64,000 nucleotides of DNA from Acidocella sp. (GTDB lineage Bacteria; Pseudomonadota; Alphaproteobacteria; Acetobacterales; Acetobacteraceae), in the NCBI GenBank assembly GCA_026224875.1, contig JAMFRU010000008.1, positions 1 to 64,000 on the forward strand. Direction: 5' to 3'. The position numbers and the translations under genes are program-made. Shown piece after piece: positions 23,106 to 32,075 of the stretch (position 1 is the first letter of the stretch; the number at the start of each line of letters is the position of its first letter). A model generated the notes under the pieces. That model worked only from the letters and a program-made list of their open reading frames with translations, did not search any database and was not told where the DNA came from.

Positions 23106-24320
23106 ATGTTGAGTACTTTATTCATTGTGCTGGTCTCTCTGGCGGGGATTTTGCTCCGCCCGTTCGGCCTGCGCGAGGCCTGGCCGGCCATGGCTGGGGC
23201 GGTGGCGCTGGTGGTGTGCGGCCTGCTGCCGCTGCCCGAGGCGTTGCGCGCGGCGGGGCAGGGGTGGGATGTTTACCTTTTCCTGGCCGGGATGATGCTG
23301 TTGGCCGAGCTGGCGGCTTTGGAGGGCGTGTTCGATTGGGCGGCCTGCCTGGTTGCGCGTGCCGCCCGCGGCTCGTCACTGCGGCTGTTCTGTTATGTGT
23401 ATGTGCTGGCGGTGTTCATAACCGCGTTTCTCTCCAACGATGCCACGGCGGTGGTATTTACCCCGGCGGTGGCGGCGATGGCGCGCGCGGCGGGGGTGGG
23501 GGCAAAAATGCCGTATCTGCTCATCTGCGCTTTTGTTGCCAATGCTGCCTCGTTTGTGCTGCCCATCGCCAACCCGGCCAATCTGGTGGTGTACGGGGCG
23601 GCGATGCCGGATTTGTGGCAATGGCTGCGGCTGTTTGCGTTGCCCTCGGCGGCGGCAATTCTCGGCACGTTTTTGTTGCTTTGGGCCAGCCAGGCCGGGG
23701 CATTGCGCCAGCCACTTGCCGTGCCGGCGCGGCAAACCCTGCAAACGAGCGGGCGGCTGACCCTGGCTGGGCTTGGCGTGATGGCGGCACTGCTGCTGGT
23801 TGCCTCGGCGCTGGGCTGGCATCTTGGCCCTCCCACTTTTGCCGCCGGCGTGCTTACGTCCGCTTTGGTGCTGGCGCGGGGTAAAAAATCGCCCTGGCCG
23901 GTGCTGCGCGGCGTGTCCTGGAGTGTGCTGCCTTTGGTTGCCGGGTTGTTTGTTATGTTGGGCGCGTTGGACCGGCTGGGGCTGGCCGATGCGCTTAGCC
24001 GGGAGGTGGCGCGTTTTGGTCCATTCCAGCTCGGCGCGGCGCTGGCGGTATTGTGCAACCTCGTAAATAACCTGCCCGCCGGGCTGCTCGCTGGCCATGT
24101 GCTTGCGGCCGCTGCCCCGCATATTAAAGCTGCCGCCCTCATCGCGGTCGATCTTGGCCCTAACCTCTCCATCAGCGGTTCGCTTGCCACCATCCTTTGG
24201 CTCACCGCCTTGCGCCGCCATGGCGAGCACATCAGCGCCTGGGGATTTCTGCGTTTAGGGTTGGTGATAATGCCACCCGCTTTGGTCTTCGCACTTTATG
24301 CCTTGCGTTTCGCGGTCTAA
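23106..24320 (+). CDS. ArsB/NhaD-type membrane permease
   Basis: About 404 residues with ten to twelve membrane helices. FLSNDATAVVFTPAV and PIANPANLVVYG are the paired hairpin motifs of the ion transporter superfamily that includes ArsB arsenite pumps. No ars gene or ArsR protein is close, so arsenite is not certain; Na+/H+ exchange or anion efflux are alternatives. The GTG at 23094 is a possible longer start; the ATG at 23106 is preferred. Confidence 0.82.
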   Translation: MLSTLFIVLVSLAGILLRPFGLREAWPAMAGAVALVVCGLLPLPEALRAAGQGWDVYLFLAGMMLLAELAALEGVFDWAACLVARAARGSSLRLFCYVYVLAVFITAFLSNDATAVVFTPAVAAMARAAGVGAKMPYLLICAFVANAASFVLPIANPANLVVYGAAMPDLWQWLRLFALPSAAAILGTFLLLWASQAGALRQPLAVPARQTLQTSGRLTLAGLGVMAALLLVASALGWHLGPPTFAAGVLTSALVLARGKKSPWPVLRGVSWSVLPLVAGLFVMLGALDRLGLADALSREVARFGPFQLGAALAVLCNLVNNLPAGLLAGHVLAAAAPHIKAAALIAVDLGPNLSISGSLATILWLTALRRHGEHISAWGFLRLGLVIMPPALVFALYALRFAV

Positions 24321-24344
24321 ACGGTTGCGGGCAGGAGGCTGTTC

Positions 24345-25796
24345 ATGAGTTTGGCACGGGGGGCGGCGCGCGGGGTCGCGTGGAATTTCGCCACCGTGCT
24401 GGCTGAGCGCAGTTTCGGTTTCCTCATCCTTGGCTTGCTTTTGCGCGTTATTCCGGCCTCGGTGGTCGGGCTTATCGCCATCGCTTCGGCCATTTCGGAC
24501 CTTGCACGCGTTGTGGCCAATTCCGGTGCCGCCGAGCAGGTGCAGGCCAGCCCGGGTGATAAAACGGTGGAGGCGGGTGCCTTCTGGAGCCAGTTTTTGG
24601 CCTCGCTGCTATTCATGGCGGCGCTGTATGTTGCCGCCCCTTATCTCGCCCGCCTGTATCACGAGCCCGTCCTCACCATGGTGTTGCGCGTCATGGGGCT
24701 CAACGTGGTGATGACCTGCTTCTTGCTGGTCCCCTCGGCCCGGCTCGCCTCGCAATTCCGCTTCAAGGCGCTGGGGCTGATGTCGCTCGGCAGCACGATT
24801 ATCGGCGGGCTGGTGGCTCTGCCCTTTGCCTATGCCGGGCATGGGGTGCTGGCGATGATGTATCAGCGCATGGCGGGCGTGGGGTTCTACGCCATCGGCG
24901 CTTCCATCGTCGCGCGCTGGGTGCCGGGCCGCCCGCCTTCCTTCGCGGTGTTACGGGAGTCATTTCGCTTCTCGCTGCCGCTGATGGAAGCCACTTTCGT
25001 CGATTATATCGCGGTCACCGGCTATGTGATGCTGGTAGGTCTGCGCATGCCGGTGGCGGCGTTGGGGGAGTTCCGCATCGCCCAGCGCTTAGCGGAAGTG
25101 CTGCAGGAGATCGCCTTCATGCCGGCGCGCAAAGTGTTCATGCCGGTGTTCGTGGCGGTGCGGGACGATAAGGACCGCCGCTTCGAGACCACCAAGCAGA
25201 TGCTCGATGTGCTCTCTTTCGCCATCTTCTTTGTGTGCGCGGTATGCGGGGCGGCGGCCAAACCCATCGTGCTGCTGATGTTCGGTGCCAGATGGCATGC
25301 CGCCGTGCCGGTATTCGCGATCATTACGCTGATGGCCCCGGCCGTGGCGCTGTATAGCGTTATTAACCCGTTGCTTACCGCCGCCGGGCGCACGCGCCTG
25401 GTCTCGATTTACGCCTGGGCAAATGTTGCCACGATCGCCGCCGCCGCTTGGTTCGCTTCTCCTTACGGGTTGCTGGCCTTGGCTTGGGCGTTGGCCGGGC
25501 GTGGGGTTACGGCGGTTATCTTGTTTGTATTCGCCATGCGCCAGGGGTTGGAGCGCCCGGCCGGCCCGATATTGCGCCTGTTGGTGCTCCCGACCATCGC
25601 ACTGGCTGCTTCCCGGCTGGTGGCGTATCTGGTGCTACGCGCTCTGCCCGGGCTGGAGCTGATACCGCAATTGCTGGTCGCGGTGGGCGTTTCCGCCGGG
25701 GCGTTCGCAGGCATTGCCCTCATCATGGCGCCGCAGCGCATCGCCGAAATGATTCTTCGCCTGCGCCAGGCGTTACTTGGCGTGCAACCGGTGTGA
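24345..25796 (+). CDS. polysaccharide flippase (Wzx/MOP family)
   Basis: 483 residues with twelve or more membrane helices in the order typical of oligosaccharide flippases. It begins with a basic N-terminus (SLARGAARGVAWNF), and VMMTCFLLVPSARLASQFRF-like and FADYIAVTGYVM-like helical pairs follow. It should move lipid-linked sugar repeats across the inner membrane. No glycosyltransferase cluster is nearby, so the polymer cannot be named. It starts 24 bases after the permease gene. Confidence 0.85.
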   Translation: MSLARGAARGVAWNFATVLAERSFGFLILGLLLRVIPASVVGLIAIASAISDLARVVANSGAAEQVQASPGDKTVEAGAFWSQFLASLLFMAALYVAAPYLARLYHEPVLTMVLRVMGLNVVMTCFLLVPSARLASQFRFKALGLMSLGSTIIGGLVALPFAYAGHGVLAMMYQRMAGVGFYAIGASIVARWVPGRPPSFAVLRESFRFSLPLMEATFVDYIAVTGYVMLVGLRMPVAALGEFRIAQRLAEVLQEIAFMPARKVFMPVFVAVRDDKDRRFETTKQMLDVLSFAIFFVCAVCGAAAKPIVLLMFGARWHAAVPVFAIITLMAPAVALYSVINPLLTAAGRTRLVSIYAWANVATIAAAAWFASPYGLLALAWALAGRGVTAVILFVFAMRQGLERPAGPILRLLVLPTIALAASRLVAYLVLRALPGLELIPQLLVAVGVSAGAFAGIALIMAPQRIAEMILRLRQALLGVQPV

Positions 25797-25850
25797 TCAC
25801 GCCCAATTTTCTTGCTCAGGCGCCCCGTTGCTGGTTGAATGGCGTAACCC

Positions 25851-26729
25851 ATGATCATTGACCCGCCCTTCACTTTGTCGCAGCCGGCCCGCCAGTGTGC
25901 TGCGCTGGTATTGACCTCGCCGCATTCCGGACGGCGCTATAACGCCGGCTTCCTGGCGCAGGCGCGGCTGGACGCGCAAAGCCTGCGCCGCTCGGAAGAT
26001 AGTTTCGTCGAAGAACTGTTCGCCGCAGGCCCGAGCCTGGGGATTCCGCTCCTGGCCGCTGAATTTCCCCGTGCCTGGTGCGATGCCAACCGCGAGCCGT
26101 GGGAGCTGGACCCGGCGATGTTCTGCGACAGCCTGCCCGATTACGCCAACACCACCAGCCCGCGCGTGGCGGCCGGGCTCGGCACGGTGGCGCGAATCGT
26201 GGGCGCCGGCGAGGCGATTTACGGCAAAAAACTGCGCTTCGCCGATGCCAAATCCCGCATCGATACTTGCTGGCGGCCGTTTCACGAGGCGCTGGCCCAG
26301 CTCATCGAGGATACCGTGGCGCGCTTCGGCCATTGCCTGGTGCTCGACTGCCACTCCATGCCGACCCCGCTCGGCCGCATGGCGGCACGCGCCGATGTGG
26401 TGCTGGGCGACGGGCATGGCACGAGCTGTGGTGCCGCCTGGTCCGATTTTGTCGAGGCCGCACTTGGCGGGCAGGGCTACCATGTGCGGCGCAACGACCC
26501 CTATGCCGGGGGTTTTATCACGCGCCATTATGGCCGCCCGCGCGAGGGTGTGCAGGTGCTGCAGCTGGAACTCGCGCGGTCTTTATACATGCAGGAGAGG
26601 CAGTTTACCCGCGGGCCGCAGTTTGGGGCAACGCAGGAGCGTATGTCCACGTTGTTAGCCGGGCTGGTGGAGGCGGTGCAGCTCTGGGGTGCGGCCGGGC
26701 CCGACATGAGGGCAGCGGCGGCCGAATAG
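25851..26729 (+). CDS. N-formylglutamate amidohydrolase
   Basis: Hydrolyses N-formyl-L-glutamate to glutamate and formate, the last step of one histidine-degradation route. 292 residues with LTSPHSGRRY near residue 23, a Glu/Arg block (EFPRAWCDANREPWELDP) and the zinc-binding VLDCHSMP. The other hut genes are not in the window, so it may have another role, as is often the case for this family. It lies 54 bases after the flippase. Confidence 0.88.
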   Translation: MIIDPPFTLSQPARQCAALVLTSPHSGRRYNAGFLAQARLDAQSLRRSEDSFVEELFAAGPSLGIPLLAAEFPRAWCDANREPWELDPAMFCDSLPDYANTTSPRVAAGLGTVARIVGAGEAIYGKKLRFADAKSRIDTCWRPFHEALAQLIEDTVARFGHCLVLDCHSMPTPLGRMAARADVVLGDGHGTSCGAAWSDFVEAALGGQGYHVRRNDPYAGGFITRHYGRPREGVQVLQLELARSLYMQERQFTRGPQFGATQERMSTLLAGLVEAVQLWGAAGPDMRAAAAE

Positions 26730-26760
26730 GCGGGCAATCAGCCAAGCTGAATAATCCCAT

Positions 26761-26788
26761 AAAAAAAGGCGGCGCATAAAGCGCCGCC
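26761..26788 (-). terminator. Rho-independent terminator of the small RNA
   Basis: Stem ggcggcgc / gcgccgcc with a five-base loop followed on the minus strand by seven T. On the plus strand no T-run follows the hairpin, so it is oriented for minus-strand transcription, although it may also help end the amidohydrolase message. Confidence 0.85.
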
Positions 26789-26841
26789 AAGTTTAGGGAG
26801 GAAACGTCCAAGAAACAGGAGAGTAAACTCATCCTGTAGTC
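26761..26841 (-). ncRNA. candidate trans-acting small RNA with anti-Shine-Dalgarno loop
   Basis: About 80 bases on the minus strand, bounded by a good promoter and a perfect terminator. From 26841 the RNA would form a 5' hairpin (caggatgag / ctctcctg). A second hairpin has stem GUUU/AAAC and loop CCUCCCU, which is complementary to ribosome-binding sites. It ends in an eight-base-pair GC stem (26768-26775 / 26781-26788) and seven T. No protein frame uses it. The layout is like alphaproteobacterial sRNAs that act through CU-rich loops. Not recognised as a named family. Confidence 0.65.
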
Positions 26842-26845
26842 TTAG

Positions 26846-26874
26846 TGTATAGCTCAAGCGATGCTGCAGTGCAA
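26846..26874 (-). promoter_or_regulatory. sigma-70 promoter of the small RNA candidate
   Basis: On the minus strand TTGCAC (complement of 26869-26874) and TATACA (complement of 26846-26851) with exactly 17 bases between. A transcript would begin at about 26839-26841. The match is among the best in the window and points away from the tRNA and into no gene. Confidence 0.65.
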
Positions 26875-27031
26875 GATAAATTTTGCGATGCAACATCTTT
26901 CACCCGTTAAATTTTATGAATACAGCAAAAACAATGCTCTACATGTTTTGTGGCGGGGAGGCTTTACGCCGCCGCCATGCTCGCTTATGAGCAGATCATG
27001 GCAAGACGGTGCAATTCGTCCGGCCGGGCAT

Positions 27032-27124
27032 GGAGGGGTGGCCGAGAGGCTGAAGGCGGCGGTTTGCTAAACCGTTATACTGGGTTAACTAGTATCGTGG
27101 GTTCGAATCCCATCTCCTCCGCCA
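27032..27124 (+). tRNA. tRNA-Ser (anticodon GCU)
   Basis: A 93-base tRNA with encoded CCA. The seven-pair acceptor stem is ggagggg with ctcctcc (one G-T). The anticodon stem gcggt/accgt holds ttGCTaa, with the anticodon at 27066-27068. It has a long variable arm typical of serine tRNA and a T-arm with gttcgaatc. It reads AGC and AGU codons. Confidence 0.97.
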
Positions 27125-27324
27125 GCCTGGCCTGCCCACGAGCGTTCGCCGCTGTCGTCGAAGTAATTGAAAAACCCCGCAATTTCTGATGTTCTTGGCT
27201 GAATGGTGTCCGCCGTTTTTCGCCTCGTTGAACATCGTCAGCTCTTTGCCTGCCGGCCCTCCGCCCGCCAGATCGCCTGCAGCGTTAATTCCTCTACCCA
27301 AGCATCGGGCACTCCGGCATCCTC
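27125..27324. other. spacer between tRNA-Ser and the AraC-type regulator
   Basis: Two hundred bases with no convincing gene or hairpin and no integrase remnant or direct repeat of the tRNA 3' end, so there is no sign of an integrated element at this tRNA. It presumably holds the regulator's promoter. Confidence 0.4.
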
Positions 27325-27330
27325 TTGGCT

Positions 27331-28140
27331 ATGCGAGAGAAGCGTCTGAACCAGACGGATAGCCACCTGACCGAAAGCACCCGCGAGGTGGTGCTGCGCT
27401 ACCATGACTGCTGGGAGCGGCGCGATGTTGAAGCTGTGTTGGCGCTCTGCCACCCGGATATCGAGTATAATAATTATTTCCAGAATCTCTGCATGCGCCT
27501 GGGCGGCCTGCGCGACTATGTCACCCGCACCATGCCTGTCCGGCCCAATGAATTCCTGGACCAGATCGATCGTGTCCGGGTCGATGGCGACACCGCCTTC
27601 ATCCAATACAGTATCGCCATTATGCTGAGCGGGCGTCTGGCCGTGTTCCACTCCAGCGAGGCCATTACCGTGCGCGATGGGCTGGTGATACAGATCAACG
27701 AATATGCCACGTTGAGCCGCGCGCCGACCCCGGGCGCGGCGCGGCGCGAGGGGGTGTTGACCCGCCCGCTGGCCAGCCGCCTTGGCCTCTCGCCGCGCCA
27801 GCTCAGCCAGCTGGCTGCCGATCTCGAAGAGTATTTTGCGAAGGCCCAGCCCTATTTAGACCCCGAGCTAGATCTCACCCAGGTTGCCGCTGCCACCGGT
27901 TATACGCGCAACCAAACCTCCTACCTGTTCAATCAGGTTATGGGACTCACCTTTTACCAATACGTTAACCAAAAGCGCCTGGACTATTTTCTCGCACAGT
28001 TGCGCCCGGCGCAGGAACTCAGCATCGACAAGCTTGCCTTCGCCGCCGGGTTCAACTCGCTCTCGGCCTTCTACCGCTGCTTTCGTCAGCAAACCGGCAT
28101 GCCGCCGCGCGAATATTTGCAGCAACTGATGAAAAAATAG
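27331..28140 (+). CDS. NTF2-like domain fused to AraC-type DNA-binding domain
   Basis: About 269 residues. Residues 1-120 form an NTF2/SnoaL-like domain (LRYHDCWERRDVEAVLALC, CHPDIEYNNYF, then VFHSSEAITVRDGLVIQIN), a fold that often holds small ligands. A linker follows, and the last 105 residues carry the two AraC helix-turn-helices (LTQVAAATGYTRNQTSYLF and IDKLAFAAGFNSLSAFYR). A TTG two codons earlier (27325) is a possible start; neither start has a strong ribosome-binding site. It heads the oxidase-ABC transporter cluster and probably senses its substrate. Confidence 0.85.
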   Translation: MREKRLNQTDSHLTESTREVVLRYHDCWERRDVEAVLALCHPDIEYNNYFQNLCMRLGGLRDYVTRTMPVRPNEFLDQIDRVRVDGDTAFIQYSIAIMLSGRLAVFHSSEAITVRDGLVIQINEYATLSRAPTPGAARREGVLTRPLASRLGLSPRQLSQLAADLEEYFAKAQPYLDPELDLTQVAAATGYTRNQTSYLFNQVMGLTFYQYVNQKRLDYFLAQLRPAQELSIDKLAFAAGFNSLSAFYRCFRQQTGMPPREYLQQLMKK

Positions 28141-28155
28141 TGAGTGCTGGCATTC

Positions 28156-28171
28156 CTTGCGTACCCGCAAG
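28156..28171. promoter_or_regulatory. small palindrome upstream of the oxidase operon
   Basis: CTTGCG-TACC-CGCAAG lies 15 bases after the regulator stop and 60 bases before the oxidase start. The tetramer gtac also occurs on both sides of ccgcaa. It could be an operator for the upstream regulator or a weak hairpin. Confidence 0.4.
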
Positions 28172-28230
28172 TACGACAGAGCGCCAAGCCTGCCTCTAAG
28201 GTCGCCAGTTCGTGACGTGGAGTGGTCTGA

Positions 28231-29652
28231 ATGCCGGCATGGCGCCAAATTAGCTTATGGATGAACCAGTTGGATGACGCGCTGCAGGCGCGCCCAAGCC
28301 TGGAGGGGGAGCACGACGTAGATGTCGCCATTATCGGCGCAGGGTACACCGGGCTTTGGACGGCTTATTACTTAAAAACCCGCGCTCCGGAGCTGAAAAT
28401 CACCATCCTTGAGGCCGAAACCGCTGGTTTCGGCGCTTCGGGGCGCAATGGCGGCTGGTTGATGGGGGCGATGCTGGGGGAGGGGCGGCTTGTCGGCAAT
28501 CTACCCGAGCCGCGGCGGCGCGCCAGCTGGGATCTGCTGCATGCCATTCCGGATGAAGTGGCGCGCGTGCTGGCTGTTGAAAGCATCGACTGCGACTACC
28601 GCAAGGGCGGCATGCTGGACTGCGCCGCGCGCTACCCCGAGCAGGAGCGCCGGCTGCGCGCCCATTTGGCCGCGTTGCGCCGGGAAGGTCTGACTGAAGA
28701 CGATTACCGTTGGCTGGCCCCTGCCGAGCTTGACCAGCAACTGCGCATCTCCGGCGCCATGGGTGCCCTCTACACGCCCCATTGTGCCACCATAAACCCG
28801 GCCAAACTCGCCCGCGGCCTGGCCCTGGCCGTGGAGCGTCTGGGCGTGCGGCTCTACGAGAAGAGCCGGGTCGAGCAATGGGAGCCGGGCCTGCTGCGCA
28901 CCGGCCAGGGCAGCGTTAAAGCGCATTGGATTGTCCCCGCCGTGGAGGGCTATGCCCCCACCCTGCCGCCGCTCGGCCGCTACCAGCTGCCTGTACAGAG
29001 CCTGATGGTCGCCACCGAGCCGCTCGACGAGTCGGTCTGGGACGAAATCGGCCTGGCGCATGGCCAGGCCTTCAGTGAACACAGCCGCCAGGTTACCTAC
29101 GGCCAACGCACCCGGGATAATCGCCTGGCCTTCGGCGCGCGCGGCGGCTACCGTTTTGGTGGCGATCCGCGCGGTGGTTTCAGCCCCACCGGCGCCCAAA
29201 TCCAGCTCCGCCGCTCTCTGTTCAGCGCGCTATTGCCGCAGCTCAAGGACGTTGCCATCACCCATGCCTGGGGCGGCCATCTCGGCATGTCGCGCCGGTT
29301 TAAGCCGCAGATGCTGATCGACCGGCGCAACCGCATCGCCCTGTCCGGCGGCTATGGCGGCGAGGGCGTGGGGGCCGCCAATCTCGGCGGGCGCACTTTG
29401 GCCGACCTCATACTGGGGCGCGACAGCCCGGAGACGCACCAGCCCTGGGTCATCAACGACCGCAGGATGCAGGACGCGCTGCGCCCCTGGGAGCCCGAAC
29501 CCCTGCGCTGGCTGGCCTACAAGGCCATCATCGCGAGCTTCGTGCGGGAAGATGAGATTCTGGCCGACCCGCAGAGCGCCCCATGGCGCCGGCGCATGGC
29601 GGAGAAACTGGCCGATGCTATGGAACGGCTGATGACCTGGCCGATCGGCTGA
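28231..29652 (+). CDS. FAD-dependent amine/amino-acid oxidoreductase (DAO family)
   Basis: 473 residues. The FAD-binding motif VAIIGAGYTGLWTAYYL is at about residues 31-47, followed by FGASGRNGGWL, the hallmark of gamma-glutamylputrescine oxidase (PuuB)-like enzymes, and by the DAO C-terminal GGYGGEGVGAANLGGRTLADL. It is expected to oxidise an amine or N-alkyl amino acid to aldehyde or keto acid with peroxide formation. The neighbouring polyamine-type importer suggests the substrate is an amine that is brought in by it. M11 is a possible start. Confidence 0.88.
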   Translation: MPAWRQISLWMNQLDDALQARPSLEGEHDVDVAIIGAGYTGLWTAYYLKTRAPELKITILEAETAGFGASGRNGGWLMGAMLGEGRLVGNLPEPRRRASWDLLHAIPDEVARVLAVESIDCDYRKGGMLDCAARYPEQERRLRAHLAALRREGLTEDDYRWLAPAELDQQLRISGAMGALYTPHCATINPAKLARGLALAVERLGVRLYEKSRVEQWEPGLLRTGQGSVKAHWIVPAVEGYAPTLPPLGRYQLPVQSLMVATEPLDESVWDEIGLAHGQAFSEHSRQVTYGQRTRDNRLAFGARGGYRFGGDPRGGFSPTGAQIQLRRSLFSALLPQLKDVAITHAWGGHLGMSRRFKPQMLIDRRNRIALSGGYGGEGVGAANLGGRTLADLILGRDSPETHQPWVINDRRMQDALRPWEPEPLRWLAYKAIIASFVREDEILADPQSAPWRRRMAEKLADAMERLMTWPIG

Positions 29653-29689
29653 GGTGCCGTGCGAAATAATCGAAACATGTGGAGCAAAA

Positions 29690-30040
29690 ATGAAACCGAC
29701 CCTTCTTAAAGCCGCCCTCGATCTGGAGCTTGGCGATGCCACTCCCGTGGGCCAGCCTCTGGGCGAACCGGTTGCCGTCACGCGCTCCCATGGCGAGGAG
29801 CGCGCCGACCAGGTCGAGACCGGCGTGTGGGAATGTACGCCCGGTATCTGGCGCCGTAGCATCACCGCGCAGGAGTTCTGCCATTTCATCGCCGGGCGCG
29901 GCACCTACACCCCGGAGGGTGAAGCCCCCATCGCCTTTCAGGCCGGCGATGCGCTCCTGCTGCCCGAGAACAGCCTTGGCGTATGGGATATTCAGGAAAC
30001 GGTCCGCAAGACCTACGTGCTCATCTATCGCAACGCGTGA
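29690..30040 (+). CDS. cupin-domain protein
   Basis: 116 residues of the DUF861/EutQ-like cupin fold: WECTPGIWRRSITAQEFCHFI, FIAGRGTYTPEGEAP and FQAGDALLLPENSLGVWDI are the two cupin motifs. The second motif lacks the usual His, so metal binding is doubtful. The ATG at 29690 has a GGAG site. The stop overlaps the start of the ABC ATPase gene (TGATG). It may handle an aldehyde or act as a small sensor in the operon. Confidence 0.8.
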   Translation: MKPTLLKAALDLELGDATPVGQPLGEPVAVTRSHGEERADQVETGVWECTPGIWRRSITAQEFCHFIAGRGTYTPEGEAPIAFQAGDALLLPENSLGVWDIQETVRKTYVLIYRNA

Positions 30041-31164
30041 TGGAGCGCGTGATGGAGCAAATGAACCGCGACATGCACGAACCACCTCTCTCCGGCGCGG
30101 GCACATTGGGTGCCATCTCCTTACGTGGTGTGACCAGGGTTTTTGCCGGTGCCGTCACCGCGGTCAACCAGATCGATCTCGACATAAACCCCGGCGAGTT
30201 TTTTACCCTGCTCGGCCCATCGGGCTGCGGCAAGACCACCTTGCTGCGCATGATCGCCGGATTCGAGACGCCTGATGCGGGGCGCATCCTCATCTCCGGG
30301 CGCGAGATGCAGGACGTGCCGGCGCACCGGCGGGCGGTGAATACGGTGTTTCAGTCCTACGCACTGTTTCCGCATTTGAATGTGGAACAGAATATTGGCT
30401 TTGGCCTGCGCATGCGCGGGGTGAAGGCGCCGGAGCGCAAGAAGCGCGTCGATGCGATGATGGAGCTGATGCAGATCGGCCCCTTCGCCACCCGCAGCGC
30501 CACCCAGCTTTCCGGCGGCCAACGCCAGCGCGTGGCTTTGGCCCGCGCTTTGGTGAACGAGCCCGAGGTGGTGCTGCTCGATGAGCCGCTCTCGGCGCTC
30601 GACGCCAAATTGCGCACCGAGTTGCAGATCGAGCTGCTGCGCATGCAGAAGCGCCTGGGCATGACCTTCATCTTTGTCACGCATGACCAGCATGAGGCAC
30701 TGGTGATGTCGGACCGCATCGCGGTGATGAGCAAGGGAAAAATCCAGCAGGTCGGCCCGGTGCTCGATGTGTATGAGAAGCCGCGCAATGCTTTTGTCGC
30801 GGAATTTCTCGGCCTGTCCAACATCTTTGCGCTCACGCCAAGCACCGCGCACAAGGTGCAGACGGTTCTGGGTGAGCTGGATGTGGCCGAGCCTCTGCAA
30901 GGCGCCAGCCTCGCCATGATCCGCCCGGAAAAAATCTGGTTCTACCCGGCCACCACGGCACGCGAGCGGCCCAATATGTTCCCCGGTGTGGTTCGGGAGA
31001 GCATCTATATGGGTGCTGCCACGCAATACCGGATCGAGCTGGCCAACGCGCAGTTTATCACGGGAGTCGAAACCAACAATAAAGCGGCCGAGCGCAGTTG
31101 GTGCCCCGGTGAAGCCGTTCTGATCGAGCTGAAGCCTGAAAACATCATGTTGATCGAGCCATGA
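30040..31164 (+). CDS. ABC transporter ATP-binding protein (PotA-like)
   Basis: 374 residues. Walker A is LLGPSGCGKTTLLRM, the Q-loop is NTVFQSYALFPH, the signature is LSGGQRQRVALARAL and Walker B is VVLLDEPLSALDAKLR, followed by the His of FVTHDQHEALVMSD. The last 120 residues form the TOBE domain of PotA/UgpC-type ATPases. It powers the importer made by the next three genes. The ATG shares bases with the cupin stop; longer frames start inside the cupin gene. Confidence 0.93.
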   Translation: MERVMEQMNRDMHEPPLSGAGTLGAISLRGVTRVFAGAVTAVNQIDLDINPGEFFTLLGPSGCGKTTLLRMIAGFETPDAGRILISGREMQDVPAHRRAVNTVFQSYALFPHLNVEQNIGFGLRMRGVKAPERKKRVDAMMELMQIGPFATRSATQLSGGQRQRVALARALVNEPEVVLLDEPLSALDAKLRTELQIELLRMQKRLGMTFIFVTHDQHEALVMSDRIAVMSKGKIQQVGPVLDVYEKPRNAFVAEFLGLSNIFALTPSTAHKVQTVLGELDVAEPLQGASLAMIRPEKIWFYPATTARERPNMFPGVVRESIYMGAATQYRIELANAQFITGVETNNKAAERSWCPGEAVLIELKPENIMLIEP

Positions 31165-32075
31165 GCCCGGCCAGGACACAGGCCGAAGTGGAAGGGCGCC
31201 GCCAGCGCGCGCGCCTATGGACCACCTCGGGCCCCGGCCTCGTCTGGATCATGCTGTTCCTGCTGATCCCCAGCGCCGGGCTGCTCGCCATCGCCTTCTT
31301 CTCGGCTGATGATTACGGCAATCCGGTATTGCCGCTCTCGACGCAGCCCTTCCAGCAAGTGGCTGGTTTCTCGTTGTTGGGCTGGGATGCCGGTAATATT
31401 GCAATCTTTCTCCGCTCGCTGCAGCAGGCCGGGATCGCCACGCTGGCCGCCATCGTTATTGCCTATCCGCTGGTGTTCTTCATCCTTTCGCGCCCGCCGG
31501 CGGTGCGCCCGCTGCTATTGCTGTTTGTCATCCTGCCCAGTTGGACGAACCAGGTGGTGCGCACCTATGCCTGGCTGGAACTGCTGGGGCCGAACGCGCC
31601 GCTCTCCTGGCTTGCGCACAGCCTGCACCTCCTGCCGCCGGAACTCGGTCTCGCCCCGGGCAGCCTCGCCGTTACCAGCGGGCTTGCCTATAACTACCTG
31701 CCCTACATGATCGTGCCGCTCTACGCCTCGGCCGAAAAACTGGACTGGGCACTGGTCGAAGCCGGACGGGATCTCTACGCTGCGGGCATAAAGCTGTTTT
31801 GGCACACGGTTTTCCCGCAAACACTGCCGGGACTGCTCTCCGGCGTCATCTTCGTTGCCATTCCGGCATTCGGTGACTACGTGGTGCCGGCCCTCCTGGG
31901 GGGCGACAAGGCGATGATGATCGGCTCGCTGATCTCCGCGCAATTCATCGAGACACCGGACTGGCCCTATGGCGCGGCGCTTACGCTCATCATGCTCGCC
32001 TTCACCGGGCTCGGGCTGGTGGCGTTCCGCATCTTCTCACGCAAACTCGGTGGCACCGGGGAGACAGCGATATGA
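31161..32075 (+). CDS. ABC transporter permease (PotB-like)
   Basis: 304 residues with six membrane helices. The EAA loop that contacts the ATPase is EAGRDLYAAGIKLFWHTVFP at about 195-214. It overlaps the ATPase stop (ATGA) and its own stop overlaps the next permease. PotB-type permeases form heterodimers with PotC-type partners. Substrate is inferred from the binding protein and the oxidase. Confidence 0.92.
   Translation: MSPARTQAEVEGRRQRARLWTTSGPGLVWIMLFLLIPSAGLLAIAFFSADDYGNPVLPLSTQPFQQVAGFSLLGWDAGNIAIFLRSLQQAGIATLAAIVIAYPLVFFILSRPPAVRPLLLLFVILPSWTNQVVRTYAWLELLGPNAPLSWLAHSLHLLPPELGLAPGSLAVTSGLAYNYLPYMIVPLYASAEKLDWALVEAGRDLYAAGIKLFWHTVFPQTLPGLLSGVIFVAIPAFGDYVVPALLGGDKAMMIGSLISAQFIETPDWPYGAALTLIMLAFTGLGLVAFRIFSRKLGGTGETAI

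Noticed and set aside
23106-24320. Calling the ArsB-like permease an arsenite pump
   Set aside because: No ars genes are adjacent and the ArsR protein is 9 kb away, apparently controlling its own locus.
26605-26832. 75-residue minus-strand frame over the small RNA
   Set aside because: It runs through the terminator hairpin and into antisense of the amidohydrolase gene; the RNA interpretation explains the promoter and terminator better.
27032-27324. tRNA-Ser as attachment site of an integrated island
   Set aside because: No integrase follows and no copy of the tRNA 3' end was seen in the downstream region.
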